Source: an uncultured Gammaproteobacteria bacterium (GTDB lineage Bacteria; Pseudomonadota; Gammaproteobacteria; UBA6429; Thiohalophilaceae). Taken from it: DNA of 64,000 nucleotides. Positions within the stretch are counted from its first letter, which is position 1. Every line of letters begins with the position of its first letter. The stretch spans positions 558,001-622,000 of the forward strand of contig CALBTB010000009.1 in assembly GCA_937967995.1 (NCBI GenBank). The letters are read 5' to 3'. Below, piece by piece: positions 35,131-44,014 of this stretch. The notes beneath the pieces were generated by a model that ran no database searches, was not told the origin of the DNA, and worked only from the letters and a program-made list of their open reading frames with translations. The position numbers were made by a program, and so were the translations under genes.

Positions 35131-35160
35131 TTTATACCATAAACCCCGGTATGGCCACAA
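35131..35160 (-). promoter_or_regulatory. rpsB-tsf promoter with GC-rich discriminator
   Basis: On the minus strand TTGTGG (35155-35160), an 18-bp spacer and TATAAA (35131-35136) are followed immediately by GCGCGCGC. A GC-only discriminator between -10 and the start site is the hallmark of stringently controlled (ppGpp/DksA) ribosomal promoters. This fits rpsB-tsf and the growth-related genes downstream. Confidence 0.55.
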
Positions 35161-35209
35161 CAAGACCCTCAATTTAACGCCCCATTTGGCATTTCGGACA
35201 ACAAGTAGC

Positions 35210-35977
35210 ATGGCAGTTAGCATCAAAACCCCCGAAGAAATCGAAAAAATGCGTGTCGCAGGCCGGCTTGCCGCCGATGTCCTGCAAATGATCGAGCCCC
35301 ATGTGCAGGCCGGTGTCACCACCGCCGAGCTGGACCAGATCTGCCACGACTATATCGTCAACGAACAACAGGCCATCCCGGCACCCCTCAATTACCACAG
35401 CTTTCCCAAGTCCATCTGTACCTCGGTCAACCACGTGGTTTGCCACGGGATTCCGAACGAAAAACGGCTCAAACCCGGTGACGTCCTCAACATCGACGTG
35501 ACCGTCATCAAGGACGGCTACCATGGCGACACCAGCAAGATATTCTTTGTCGGCGAACCTTCGGTGATGGCCAAACGGCTGGTCTCCACCACTTATGATT
35601 GCATGCGTATCGGTATCGAGATGGTCAAACCGGGCGTTCGGCTGGGCGATATCGGACATGCCATTCAGCAGCACGCCGAATCCCACGGTTATTCCATTGT
35701 GCGCGAGTTCTGTGGGCATGGCATTGGCAAGGAATTTCACGAAGAACCGCAGGTGTTGCATTACGGCTCAGCGGGGACGGGACTGGTGCTGGAACCGGGT
35801 ATGACCTTTACTATCGAACCCATGGTTAACGTCGGTAAGCGCCACGTTAAAATTCTCAAGGATGGCTGGACCGTGGTGACCAAGGACCGCAGCCTCTCGG
35901 CACAGTGGGAACACACCATTCTGGTGACAGATGATGGTTTTGAGGTACTGACACGTCGGCCGGAGGAAACGTTTTAA
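35210..35977 (+). CDS. map: methionine aminopeptidase, type I
   Basis: This enzyme removes the initiator Met from new proteins. The ATG at 35210 (MAVSIKTPEEIEKMRVAGRLAA) gives 255 residues and matches E. coli Map from the first residues; the eight extra upstream codons lack support. Metal ligands are present in NIDVTVIKDGYHGDTS, FCGHGIGKEFHEEP, TIEPMVN and SAQWEHT. It is divergent from rpsB, and its TAA overlaps the glnD ATG by one base. Confidence 0.97.
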   Translation: MAVSIKTPEEIEKMRVAGRLAADVLQMIEPHVQAGVTTAELDQICHDYIVNEQQAIPAPLNYHSFPKSICTSVNHVVCHGIPNEKRLKPGDVLNIDVTVIKDGYHGDTSKIFFVGEPSVMAKRLVSTTYDCMRIGIEMVKPGVRLGDIGHAIQQHAESHGYSIVREFCGHGIGKEFHEEPQVLHYGSAGTGLVLEPGMTFTIEPMVNVGKRHVKILKDGWTVVTKDRSLSAQWEHTILVTDDGFEVLTRRPEETF

Positions 35978-38631
35978 TGTCACGGCAACCGGATGCCGAA
36001 CTTTTTGACGCCCAGGCCTTTGATACAGCACTAAGCGAATCCAGTAGTCCACCGATCAAACTGTTCAAACAAACCCTGCTTCAGGCCAACCAGGTATTAC
36101 TGGATCGGTTTAATGCCGGACGCAGCGCTACCGAACTGGTGCATGCCCGCAGTCATCTTGTCGATGCCATCCTCAGTCGCGCATGGTCACAATTCTTTCC
36201 TGCCGATGATAAACACATCGCCCTGATTGCAGTGGGCGGGTACGGTCGTGGCGAACTGCATCCGCGTTCAGACATCGACCTGATGATCCTGATCCGCAAA
36301 TCTGACAAGCCCTACAAAGAATCTATCGTCGGTTTTACCACATTCCTGTGGGACATCGGCCTGGAAGTCGGGCACAGTGTTCGAACACTTAAGGAATGTA
36401 TTCGCGAAGCCAAACAGGATATTACTGTCGCCACCAATTTGCAGGAAGCCCGCCTGTTGATTGGTGCTGAAGATTTGTTTGCCGAGCAACATAAGCGTAC
36501 CGGCCCGAAATACCTGTGGCCCAGTAAAAAGTTTTTCGCCGCCAAACTCGAAGAACAGAAACAACGTCACCACAAGTTCGGTGATACCGCCTATAACCTC
36601 GAACCCAACATCAAGGAAAGCCCGGGTGGACTGCGCGATATCCAGATGATTGGCTGGGTGGCAAAACGCCATTTTGACGCCACCACCCTGCATGATCTTG
36701 TTGAGCACGACTTTCTGACTGAAGATGAATACCGCACGCTGCATGAAGGCCAGGCCTTTTTATGGCAGATTCGGTTTGGTCTGCATGCCTTGCTCAATCG
36801 CCGTGAAGATCGCTTACTGATCGAACAACAACGTGTGCTGGCAAAACAGTTTGGCTATCAGGATGATGGCAAGAGCCTGGGCGTGGAAAAATTCATGAAG
36901 CGGTATTACCGCACAGTGATGGAACTGAACCGGCTCAATGAACTGTTGCTGCAATTATTTGAAGAAGAAATCCTGCTAAAGAAAAAATCCACAGCCAGTG
37001 ACATCAACAAGCGCTTCCAGTCTGTAAATGGCTACCTGGAAGTCAAATCAGAAAATACATTCAAGTATTACCCCTTTGCATTGCTGGAAGCCTTTCTTTT
37101 ACTGGCACAACATTCGGAACTCAAGGGCGTGCGTGCCAATACCATTCGATTAATTCGAAACAACACCCATTTAATCGATGCCGAATTCCGTGACGACATA
37201 CGTTGCCGCAGCCTGTTTATGGAAATTCTTCGCCAGCCCCGCGGTGTGACACATGAGTTACGCCGCATGAATCGCTATGGCATCCTTGCCGCTTACCTGC
37301 CGGTGTTTGGCAATATCGTCGGGCAGATGCAGCACGACCTGTTTCACGTTTACACCGTCGACGAACACACCCTGACGGTTATTCGTAATATGCGCCGATT
37401 TACCGTGCCGGAATTTAAACATGAATTTCCACTTTGCAGCGAACTGATTCGCGAAATCCCCAAGCAGGAACTGTTACTGCTGGCCGGTCTTTTTCATGAC
37501 ATCGCAAAAGGACGTGGCGGCGATCATTCCACGCTTGGCGCACTCGATGCGCGTGTCTTCTGCGAAAAACATAACCTGAGCGAATACGATACGCGCCTGG
37601 TCGTGTGGCTGGTTGAGAACCACCTGATCATGTCTTCCACGGCACAAAAGAAGGATATCAGTGATCCGGATGTTATCCATGAATTTGCTATGAATGTCGG
37701 CGATCAAAACCGCCTCAATTATATTTATCTGATGACTGTTGCCGATATTCGCGCTACCGGGCCCGATGTCTGGAATTCCTGGAAAGATTCATTGCTACGT
37801 GAACTGTATTACGCCACACGAAACGTATTAATACGTGGCCTCGATGATCCTGTTCTGACGACAGAATATATTGCCGGTAACAAATCGAGTGCACTGGAAT
37901 TGCTTGAGAAAGAGCGGGTGCAACTGGATTCAGTTCAGACCCTGTGGCAACGTTTCGATGACGAATATTTCCTGCGCTACCGTCCAAATGAACTGGCCTG
38001 GCATGCACAGGCCATACTTGAACATGGAGAAAATAATCACGAACCACTGGTTATTTTGCGCCATTCGTTACACTGGGGTGGCACGGAATTATTTATTTAC
38101 AGTAAAGCGACAGATCGAACCTTTGCATTGATCACCAGTTCGCTGGAAAAACAGGGATTGACCATTGCCGATGCACGTATCCTCACATCGCAGGATAACT
38201 ATACGCTGGACACATTTATTATCCTGAACGAAAACGGCCAGGCCATTAGTGACGCATTTCGGGAACAAGAATTACATAAACGCCTGAAAAAAGCACTGCA
38301 ATCACCCGACATGGATTTGCCCAAACCGGTTCAGCACATGCCACGCCAGGCCAAGGCGTTCAGCATCGATACCCACGTCCAGTTCTGGGATGATGGTAAT
38401 TTTACGCGCACGGCCATGCAGGTCACCACCAAGGACAGACCGGGACTGTTGTCACGTATTGCCCGTGCCTTGATGGAATGCAATATTCAGATACAAAATG
38501 CGAAAATCGCCACGTTTGGCGAACGTGCGGAAGACATCTTTTATATCACCGATGCAGACGGCAATCCGGTTGATTCACAGGCTACACGCGACGCGATCAG
38601 CAAGGCACTGCAATCCCATATCAGCAGTTAA
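35977..38631 (+). CDS. glnD: bifunctional uridylyltransferase/uridylyl-removing enzyme GlnD
   Basis: This is the nitrogen sensor that uridylylates or de-uridylylates PII proteins according to glutamine level. The 884-residue protein has a nucleotidyltransferase domain (VGGYGRGELHPRSDIDLMIL) and a PII-uridylyltransferase helical domain (PNIKESPGGLRDIQMI). An HD domain (LFHDIAKGRGGDHS, about residues 500-620) and two C-terminal ACT domains (about 700-780 and 800-884, second MQVTTKDRPGLLSRIAR) follow. The order map-glnD-dapC-dapD is typical. The 3' end overlaps the convergent VOC gene by 4 bp. Confidence 0.97.
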   Translation: MSRQPDAELFDAQAFDTALSESSSPPIKLFKQTLLQANQVLLDRFNAGRSATELVHARSHLVDAILSRAWSQFFPADDKHIALIAVGGYGRGELHPRSDIDLMILIRKSDKPYKESIVGFTTFLWDIGLEVGHSVRTLKECIREAKQDITVATNLQEARLLIGAEDLFAEQHKRTGPKYLWPSKKFFAAKLEEQKQRHHKFGDTAYNLEPNIKESPGGLRDIQMIGWVAKRHFDATTLHDLVEHDFLTEDEYRTLHEGQAFLWQIRFGLHALLNRREDRLLIEQQRVLAKQFGYQDDGKSLGVEKFMKRYYRTVMELNRLNELLLQLFEEEILLKKKSTASDINKRFQSVNGYLEVKSENTFKYYPFALLEAFLLLAQHSELKGVRANTIRLIRNNTHLIDAEFRDDIRCRSLFMEILRQPRGVTHELRRMNRYGILAAYLPVFGNIVGQMQHDLFHVYTVDEHTLTVIRNMRRFTVPEFKHEFPLCSELIREIPKQELLLLAGLFHDIAKGRGGDHSTLGALDARVFCEKHNLSEYDTRLVVWLVENHLIMSSTAQKKDISDPDVIHEFAMNVGDQNRLNYIYLMTVADIRATGPDVWNSWKDSLLRELYYATRNVLIRGLDDPVLTTEYIAGNKSSALELLEKERVQLDSVQTLWQRFDDEYFLRYRPNELAWHAQAILEHGENNHEPLVILRHSLHWGGTELFIYSKATDRTFALITSSLEKQGLTIADARILTSQDNYTLDTFIILNENGQAISDAFREQELHKRLKKALQSPDMDLPKPVQHMPRQAKAFSIDTHVQFWDDGNFTRTAMQVTTKDRPGLLSRIARALMECNIQIQNAKIATFGERAEDIFYITDADGNPVDSQATRDAISKALQSHISS

Positions 38632-39014
38632 GTCTGGTCAGCGGTTTCGATAAATTCCAGCGCATTACCATCCGGATCTCGCACAAACAGTGCCTTGCGG
38701 CCTGATTTACTCATCGTAAACGGTATATCGCTTTGCTGCAGTGTATTTGCCAGTTCATCAATGTCATCGACCGCAAACGCGACGTGACGATCGCGGCCAC
38801 CATGCGCCGGTCGACCCTGAACCGGATCCGGATTGGGAAGCTGTAACAAATGAATCTGTTGATCACCAATATTCAACCAGGCTCCGGGATAACCCAGATC
38901 AGGTCTCCCGGAATCGGTCCTGAGTCCGAGTACATCGCAATAAAACTGCAAGGCCCGGTCCAGATCCTCAACGAGAAAACTGGCATGCAGAATCTGTTTA
39001 ATATTTCTCACCAT
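38628..39014 (-). CDS. VOC (glyoxalase/bleomycin-resistance) family protein
   Basis: From ATG 39014 the protein has 128 residues (VRNIKQILHASFLVEDLDRALQFYCDVLGL). This is the beta-alpha-beta-beta-beta core of the vicinal oxygen chelate superfamily, repeated at RHVAFAVDDIDELANTL to FVRDPDGNALEFIE. The likely metal ligands are His (ILHASF), Gln/His (IHLLQLP, RHVAF) and Glu (LEFIE). Members include glyoxalase I, dioxygenases and fosfomycin-resistance proteins. The substrate cannot be assigned. The tail overlaps glnD by 4 bp. A DMT transporter lies 10 bp upstream and is probably co-transcribed. Confidence 0.85.
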   Translation of the reverse strand: MVRNIKQILHASFLVEDLDRALQFYCDVLGLRTDSGRPDLGYPGAWLNIGDQQIHLLQLPNPDPVQGRPAHGGRDRHVAFAVDDIDELANTLQQSDIPFTMSKSGRKALFVRDPDGNALEFIETADQT

Positions 39015-39024
39015 AACAACCCGT

Positions 39025-39906
39025 CTATGTCGTCTGCTGTCGTGTACCGGCAAGGTATGCAGCAAGCACGACAATCAAGCCGCCACTCACTTCACGCCAT
39101 CCCAGACGCTCGTCCGTCAGCAGGTAACTGGAAATCGCAGCCGCCACCACTTCGAACAAAAGAATAATGGCTGAGCGATGCACCGGCATATGCGTCACAC
39201 CGTAGACAACGGAAACCGTCATGATGGTCATGAGCACAAACCCGACACCAACTGCACTGAACATATTCAGGGTATTGGCCGTCTCCATGTTCACATCCGT
39301 CACCAGCAACGCCACTCCGGATAGCAGGATCACGCCCAGCCAGGCAGCCACGGTTTTTGTCTGTACACCAACACGCCCGGCCATGTGCACAAACAGATTG
39401 GTCAACGCAAAGGCAAAACCGGAACTGATGGCCATCCAGTCCGCACCGGATTGCGGCCAGGGATAACCAATGTCCTCATGCCATAAGATCAATAAGGCAC
39501 CGACGAGCGCGATACATAATGTCACATAAGCGCGCGTGGTCAGCTGTTCTTTTAATACCAGGCGCGCCAGGATGGTGGCCCAGACCGGTGATAGATAAAA
39601 CAGTAAAATAACGCGAAGAATTTCGCCATCGAGAATGGCAAGAATGAAGGCGGTATTACACCAGCCACTGCTAATCATAATCAGCAACAGCAGCCCGGGT
39701 TGAAGTCGCCATTGAGTGCGATATCGAATAATTACCGGAATCGAGATAAAAATGGTGCCGCTATATATTAGGAATGTGGCAAGCAGGCCATCCAGGCCCA
39801 TGCCTTCGAGCCAACGCAGCGGAATCCAGAAAATGCCCCACAGTGTCGCGGCAAGCAGTAATGCCGCAACAGGTAATAGCTGGGTGTGATGTTGGGGTTG
39901 TTGCAT
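39025..39906 (-). CDS. EamA/DMT-superfamily transporter
   Basis: From ATG 39906 the protein has 293 residues with about ten hydrophobic segments in two EamA halves (first LLPVAALLLAATLWGIFWIP; second starting about GADWMAISSGFAFALTNL). This is the fold of drug/metabolite exporters such as YdcZ/RhaT relatives. A start at 40005 would run into dapC and lacks support. The substrate is not predictable. It is divergent from dapC and precedes the VOC gene. Confidence 0.85.
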   Translation of the reverse strand: MQQPQHHTQLLPVAALLLAATLWGIFWIPLRWLEGMGLDGLLATFLIYSGTIFISIPVIIRYRTQWRLQPGLLLLIMISSGWCNTAFILAILDGEILRVILLFYLSPVWATILARLVLKEQLTTRAYVTLCIALVGALLILWHEDIGYPWPQSGADWMAISSGFAFALTNLFVHMAGRVGVQTKTVAAWLGVILLSGVALLVTDVNMETANTLNMFSAVGVGFVLMTIMTVSVVYGVTHMPVHRSAIILLFEVVAAAISSYLLTDERLGWREVSGGLIVVLAAYLAGTRQQTT

Positions 39907-39912
39907 TATAAT
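39907..39912 (+). promoter_or_regulatory. -10 element for dapC
   Basis: A perfect TATAAT lies 38 bp before the dapC ATG, in the 44-bp divergent gap with the transporter gene. The -35 at 17 bp (GTGTGA) is weak. No strong ribosome-binding site precedes dapC. Confidence 0.45.
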
Positions 39913-39950
39913 GGCACCACTTTTTATTCTTAAATTAAACCTAGCATAGC

Positions 39951-41147
39951 ATGAACCCCGACCTGTTTCGTTTGCACCCCTACCCGTTTGAAAAACTGGC
40001 GGCATTGAAAGCCGGTGTCACACCTGCCGCAAAATTTGAACATATTGCCATGAGCATTGGTGAACCGAAACACGCCGCGCCGGAATTTGTACTGAAAAGC
40101 TTTGCTGAAAATCTTCCCCGTATATCCGCCTATCCGCTGACCCGCGGCATGCCCGAATTACGCGAAGCCATCACGCAGTGGCTGACACAACGGTTTAGTT
40201 TAAATCCGCAGGATCTCGATGCGGAACAGCACGTGCTACCGGTGAATGGTACTCGTGAAGCCCTGTTCGCGTTTGCCCAGGCCATGATCAATCGCCATGA
40301 GAATCCGGCGATCATCATGCCAAACCCGTTCTACCAGATTTATGAAGGTGCCGCCCTGTTAGCGGGTGCTGAACCCTGTTTCTTAAACACAACGGCAGCC
40401 ACGGATCTGCTGCCCGATTTTTCCAGCGTCGACGAGGCAACCTGGCAACGTACGCAAATCGTGTATATCTGCACACCGGGAAACCCGACCGGTCGGGTCA
40501 TGCCAATAGAACAATTACAGTCACTGATTAACCTGGCTGAAAAATATAATTTTATTATCGCGTCTGACGAGTGTTATTCCGAATTGTATTTTGACGAATC
40601 GAGTCCGCCAGTGGGCCTGCTGGATGCGGCCAGCCAGATGGGCAACACGGAATTCAGGCACTGTATCGTATTTCATAGCCTGTCGAAACGATCCAATCTG
40701 CCGGGACTGCGATCCGGCTTTGTCGCAGGGGACAGACAGATAATCGAACAATTCCTTAAATACCGAACCTATCATGGCTGTGCCATGGCGCCTCCCGCAC
40801 AGCTGGCCAGCATTGCTGCCTGGTCTGATGAAGCACATGTTCGGGATAACCGGGAACGCTACCGGGAAAAATTCCGTATTATGTTTGATGTCCTTGGCCC
40901 GCACCTGCAACTTGAGATGCCGGATGCCGGGTTTTACCTGTGGCAACAGACCCCGATCGACGATGAAACTTTCACTCGTGAGTTGTTTGCCCAATACAAT
41001 CTGACCGTCCTGCCGGGTCAGTATCTGTCACGCGAGGCAAACGGTGAAAACCCCGGTCGCAATCGTGTGCGCATGGCACTGGTCGCAGATATTCCACAGA
41101 TTCAGGATGCCGCTGAGCGGTTACGGGCATTTATTGAAAAATATTAA
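39951..41147 (+). CDS. dapC: succinyldiaminopimelate transaminase
   Basis: This class I/II PLP aminotransferase makes N-succinyl-LL-2,6-diaminopimelate in the lysine and peptidoglycan pathway. The 398-residue protein has LTRGMPELREAI, PVNGTREALFAFAQA, YICTPGNPTGRV, SDECYSELYFDE and the Schiff-base Lys in VFHSLSKRSNLPGLRSGFV. The substrate is inferred from the adjacent dapD and dapE and from Pseudomonas-like gene order, so assignment as DapC rather than another aminotransferase is strong. Confidence 0.93.
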   Translation: MNPDLFRLHPYPFEKLAALKAGVTPAAKFEHIAMSIGEPKHAAPEFVLKSFAENLPRISAYPLTRGMPELREAITQWLTQRFSLNPQDLDAEQHVLPVNGTREALFAFAQAMINRHENPAIIMPNPFYQIYEGAALLAGAEPCFLNTTAATDLLPDFSSVDEATWQRTQIVYICTPGNPTGRVMPIEQLQSLINLAEKYNFIIASDECYSELYFDESSPPVGLLDAASQMGNTEFRHCIVFHSLSKRSNLPGLRSGFVAGDRQIIEQFLKYRTYHGCAMAPPAQLASIAAWSDEAHVRDNRERYREKFRIMFDVLGPHLQLEMPDAGFYLWQQTPIDDETFTRELFAQYNLTVLPGQYLSREANGENPGRNRVRMALVADIPQIQDAAERLRAFIEKY

Positions 41148-41216
41148 CCTGATCGTGTCATAACACGGTAAAATAGCACTTATTTTGTCATTTTCCCGAA
41201 AGTCTGGAGTTAAAAC

Positions 41217-42041
41217 ATGAGTGACGACATTAAAAAAGTCATTGAAGAGGCATTTGAAAACCGTGCCGACATTACACCCCTGCGTGTAGACACCATGGTC
41301 AAGGAAGCGGTGAATGAGTGTATTCACCAGCTGGATAAAGGTGAATTACGTGTTGCCGAGAAACAGGGCAATGACTGGGTCGTCAACGAATGGTTGAAAA
41401 AAGCGGTGTTACTGTCGTTCCGTATTGAGGACAACGCCTTTATGAAAGGTGGCTTCACCAACTATTTCGACAAGGTGACACCGAAATACGCCGAATACAA
41501 TTCCCGTGATTTTCGTGCCGATGGCGTGCGTGTTGTGCCGCCTGCGACAGTCCGCCGCGGTGCATATATCGCCCCCAGCGTGGTGTTGATGCCGTCTTAC
41601 GTGAATATCGGTGCTTATGTCGACAGCGGCACCATGGTTGATACCTGGGCAACGGTGGGTTCCTGTGCACAAATCGGTAAAAATGTTCACCTTTCCGGTG
41701 GTGTTGGTATTGGCGGCGTACTGGAGCCATTGCAGGCAGCGCCGACGATCATCGAAGACAACTGTTTCATCGGCGCCCGTTCCGAAGTGGTGGAAGGTGT
41801 CATCGTCGAGGAAGGATCGGTCATCTCAATGGGTGTGTATATTGGCAAGAGTACGCGTATCTACAACCGCATGACGGATGAGATCACTTACGGTCGTATT
41901 CCCGCCGGTTCGGTAGTGGTGTCGGGCAACCTGCCCTCATCGGATGGCAAGTACAGCCTGTATTGTGCGGTCATCGTAAAACAGGTCGATGAGAAAACCC
42001 GCAGCAAAGTGGGCATCAATGAACTGTTACGCGACATTTAA
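41217..42041 (+). CDS. dapD: 2,3,4,5-tetrahydropyridine-2,6-dicarboxylate N-succinyltransferase
   Basis: This enzyme succinylates tetrahydrodipicolinate, opening the succinylase branch of lysine/meso-DAP synthesis. The 274-residue hexapeptide-repeat protein matches the enterobacterial class (FRADGVRVVPPATVRRGAYI, GTMVDTWATVGSCAQIGKNVHLSGGVGIGG-type helix, ENCFIGARSEVVEG-like DNCFIGARSEVVEG). The C-terminal strand ends KTRSKVGINELLRDI. It lies between dapC and dapE. Confidence 0.97.
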   Translation: MSDDIKKVIEEAFENRADITPLRVDTMVKEAVNECIHQLDKGELRVAEKQGNDWVVNEWLKKAVLLSFRIEDNAFMKGGFTNYFDKVTPKYAEYNSRDFRADGVRVVPPATVRRGAYIAPSVVLMPSYVNIGAYVDSGTMVDTWATVGSCAQIGKNVHLSGGVGIGGVLEPLQAAPTIIEDNCFIGARSEVVEGVIVEEGSVISMGVYIGKSTRIYNRMTDEITYGRIPAGSVVVSGNLPSSDGKYSLYCAVIVKQVDEKTRSKVGINELLRDI

Positions 42042-42046
42042 ACGCC

Positions 42047-42391
42047 ATGCCAACCCTGTTTGGAATACCCAACTGTGACACGGTAAAAAAAGCACGCCGC
42101 TGGCTGGAACAACAACAGGTCGATTACCGGTTTCACGACTTTCGTCGTGACGGCTTAGATAAAAAACAACTCAGTGAATGGCTGAAAAAAGTCGACTGGT
42201 CGGAACTGCTGAATCGCCGTAGTCGCACCTGGCGTGAACTTGCGGAACAGGACAAACAGGATCTGACTGCCGACAAGGCCGTTAAACTGATGGTCGCCAA
42301 CCCCAGCCTGATTAAACGACCTGTGCTGGTGAACAATAAACAAGTTACGCTTGGATTTGATCAAGCCACGTATAAAAAACTGTTTTCATGA
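42047..42391 (+). CDS. ArsC/Spx-family protein YffB
   Basis: This 114-residue thioredoxin-fold protein starts with FGIPNCDTVKKARRWLEQQQ, with a single Cys in the position of the ArsC active site, and ends with IKRPVLVNNKQVTLGF. YffB-type proteins do not reduce arsenate and their role is not settled. A glutathione-related redox function has been suggested from structure. The gene sits directly before dapE, overlapping it by 4 nt, as yffB does in E. coli. Confidence 0.88.
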   Translation: MPTLFGIPNCDTVKKARRWLEQQQVDYRFHDFRRDGLDKKQLSEWLKKVDWSELLNRRSRTWRELAEQDKQDLTADKAVKLMVANPSLIKRPVLVNNKQVTLGFDQATYKKLFS

Positions 42392-43521
42392 GTGACTCTG
42401 AAACACTACAGCTGAGTATGGATCTCATTTCCCGCCCTTCCGTGACACCGGAGGATGCCGGCTGCCAACGCGTGCTCGCTGAACGGCTCAACAAGCTTGG
42501 CTTTGTGACCGAACACATGCGCTTTGAGGATGTCGACAACCTGTGGGCGCGTTTCGGTGATCAGGCTCCGTTATTTGTTTTTGCCGGTCACACCGATGTC
42601 GTGCCACCCGGACCGGAGTCGGACTGGTCAACACCACCGTTTGAACCAACGATTCAGGATGGCCAGTTGTACGGACGCGGTGCCGCGGACATGAAAAGCT
42701 CCATCGCAGCCATGATTACCGCGACGGAACGCTTTTTTGAAAATCACCATAATCCCAATGGCAGCATCGCGTTTTTGATCACCAGTGATGAGGAAGGACC
42801 ATCCATCAATGGCACGGTCAAGGTCATTGAAGCCCTGCAACAACGTAATGAAAAAATCGACTGGTGCCTGGTCGGTGAACCATCCAGCACTGCAAAAGTG
42901 GGTGACATTATTAAAAACGGGCGACGTGGTTCCCTGGGTGGTCGGTTGATCATTCATGGTCAGCAGGGACATGTCGCCTATCCACATCTGGCTGATAATC
43001 CCATTCACCGGGCCGGACCGGTGATTACGGCATTATGTGAAAAAACCTGGGACCAGGGTAACGATCACTTTCCGCCAACCACGTTTCAGATCAGCAACGT
43101 GCATGCCGGCACGGATGCCACCAATGTCATACCGGGCGACATCAGCATTGATTTTAATTTTCGCTTTTCTACAGAAGTTACTGACACACAGTTACGTCAG
43201 GAAGTGGAAGCGATTATTCAGTCATTTGATCTGAATTATGATCTGAGCTGGTCATTGTCAGGCCAGCCGTTTATGACTGAACCTGCCGAACTGATTGCAG
43301 CAACACAGGCCGCCATAAAGGAAGTCTGCGGATATGATGCGTCACTATCTACCTCGGGTGGGACATCCGATGGACGATTTATTGCACCGACCGGTGCGCA
43401 GGTAATTGAACTCGGCCCGATCAATGCCAGTATTCATAAAATCGATGAACATGTGGATATCGAACAGCTGGATCGGCTGTCGAAGGTGTATGAAACGATT
43501 CTTGAAAAATTGTTAGCGTAA
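42388..43521 (+). CDS. dapE: succinyl-diaminopimelate desuccinylase
   Basis: This di-zinc M20 peptidase-family enzyme hydrolyses N-succinyl-LL-DAP to LL-DAP and succinate. The 377-residue protein has the ligand motifs FAGHTDVVPPGPES, YGRGAADMKSS, TSDEEGPSINGT and the C-terminal HKIDEHVDI. With dapC and dapD it makes a contiguous run of three succinylase-branch genes. It overlaps a convergent DUF302 gene by 9 bp. Confidence 0.97.
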   Translation: MSDSETLQLSMDLISRPSVTPEDAGCQRVLAERLNKLGFVTEHMRFEDVDNLWARFGDQAPLFVFAGHTDVVPPGPESDWSTPPFEPTIQDGQLYGRGAADMKSSIAAMITATERFFENHHNPNGSIAFLITSDEEGPSINGTVKVIEALQQRNEKIDWCLVGEPSSTAKVGDIIKNGRRGSLGGRLIIHGQQGHVAYPHLADNPIHRAGPVITALCEKTWDQGNDHFPPTTFQISNVHAGTDATNVIPGDISIDFNFRFSTEVTDTQLRQEVEAIIQSFDLNYDLSWSLSGQPFMTEPAELIAATQAAIKEVCGYDASLSTSGGTSDGRFIAPTGAQVIELGPINASIHKIDEHVDIEQLDRLSKVYETILEKLLA

Positions 43522-43989
43522 ACCGCTTTCGATTGTCCTGATCACATCCTGTTCAAGTTCAAGCGCAATTTTTTCTGCCGGGCTGCCGGTCGCAACCAGA
43601 CTGGGGCGAACGAACAGAATGCGCGTGACACCATCCTTATGTACCAACGAGATATGTAACGGACACAATGCCAGCATTTGCGGATCGGCATTACTCACCT
43701 CATTGGCATACCAGGCATTACAGAACACCATGCTGCGAATCGACTCCAGGTCGTTCTTGTTGTAGTCCTTGCCCCAGCGCTTTTTAAAATAAGCCAGGTT
43801 CTTGCCAATATTGGGTTCAAACACCACAAAGTAACCGTTGTTTTCCAGCGCATTGAACACCTGCTTGTAGGTGGTTTCCGCCTCGCCTTTAACGCGTTTT
43901 TCATAAATCATGGGAGAATTGGCTGATGCTGTATTAATCCAGGCGAAAGCTAACACCATGATTAATAAGCTGCTGATAACCTGTTTCAT
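43513..43989 (-). CDS. DUF302-domain periplasmic protein
   Basis: From ATG 43989 the protein has 158 residues, with a signal peptide (about 1-23, LAFAWINTASA/NS) and a DUF302 fold. The fold shows YKQVFNALENNGYFVVFEPNIG, FCNAWYANEVSN and LALCPLHISLVHKDG. DUF302 proteins are small periplasmic proteins of unknown function, common in sulfur oxidisers and other aquatic Proteobacteria. Two or three Cys residues (FCNAW, ALCPLH) are conserved within the visible core. A longer frame to 44118 enters tsaB and is not supported. It overlaps dapE by 9 bp. Confidence 0.82.
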   Translation of the reverse strand: MKQVISSLLIMVLAFAWINTASANSPMIYEKRVKGEAETTYKQVFNALENNGYFVVFEPNIGKNLAYFKKRWGKDYNKNDLESIRSMVFCNAWYANEVSNADPQMLALCPLHISLVHKDGVTRILFVRPSLVATGSPAEKIALELEQDVIRTIESGLR

Positions 43990-44014
43990 GTATGTCACCA
44001 CGTTATACTCCCGT

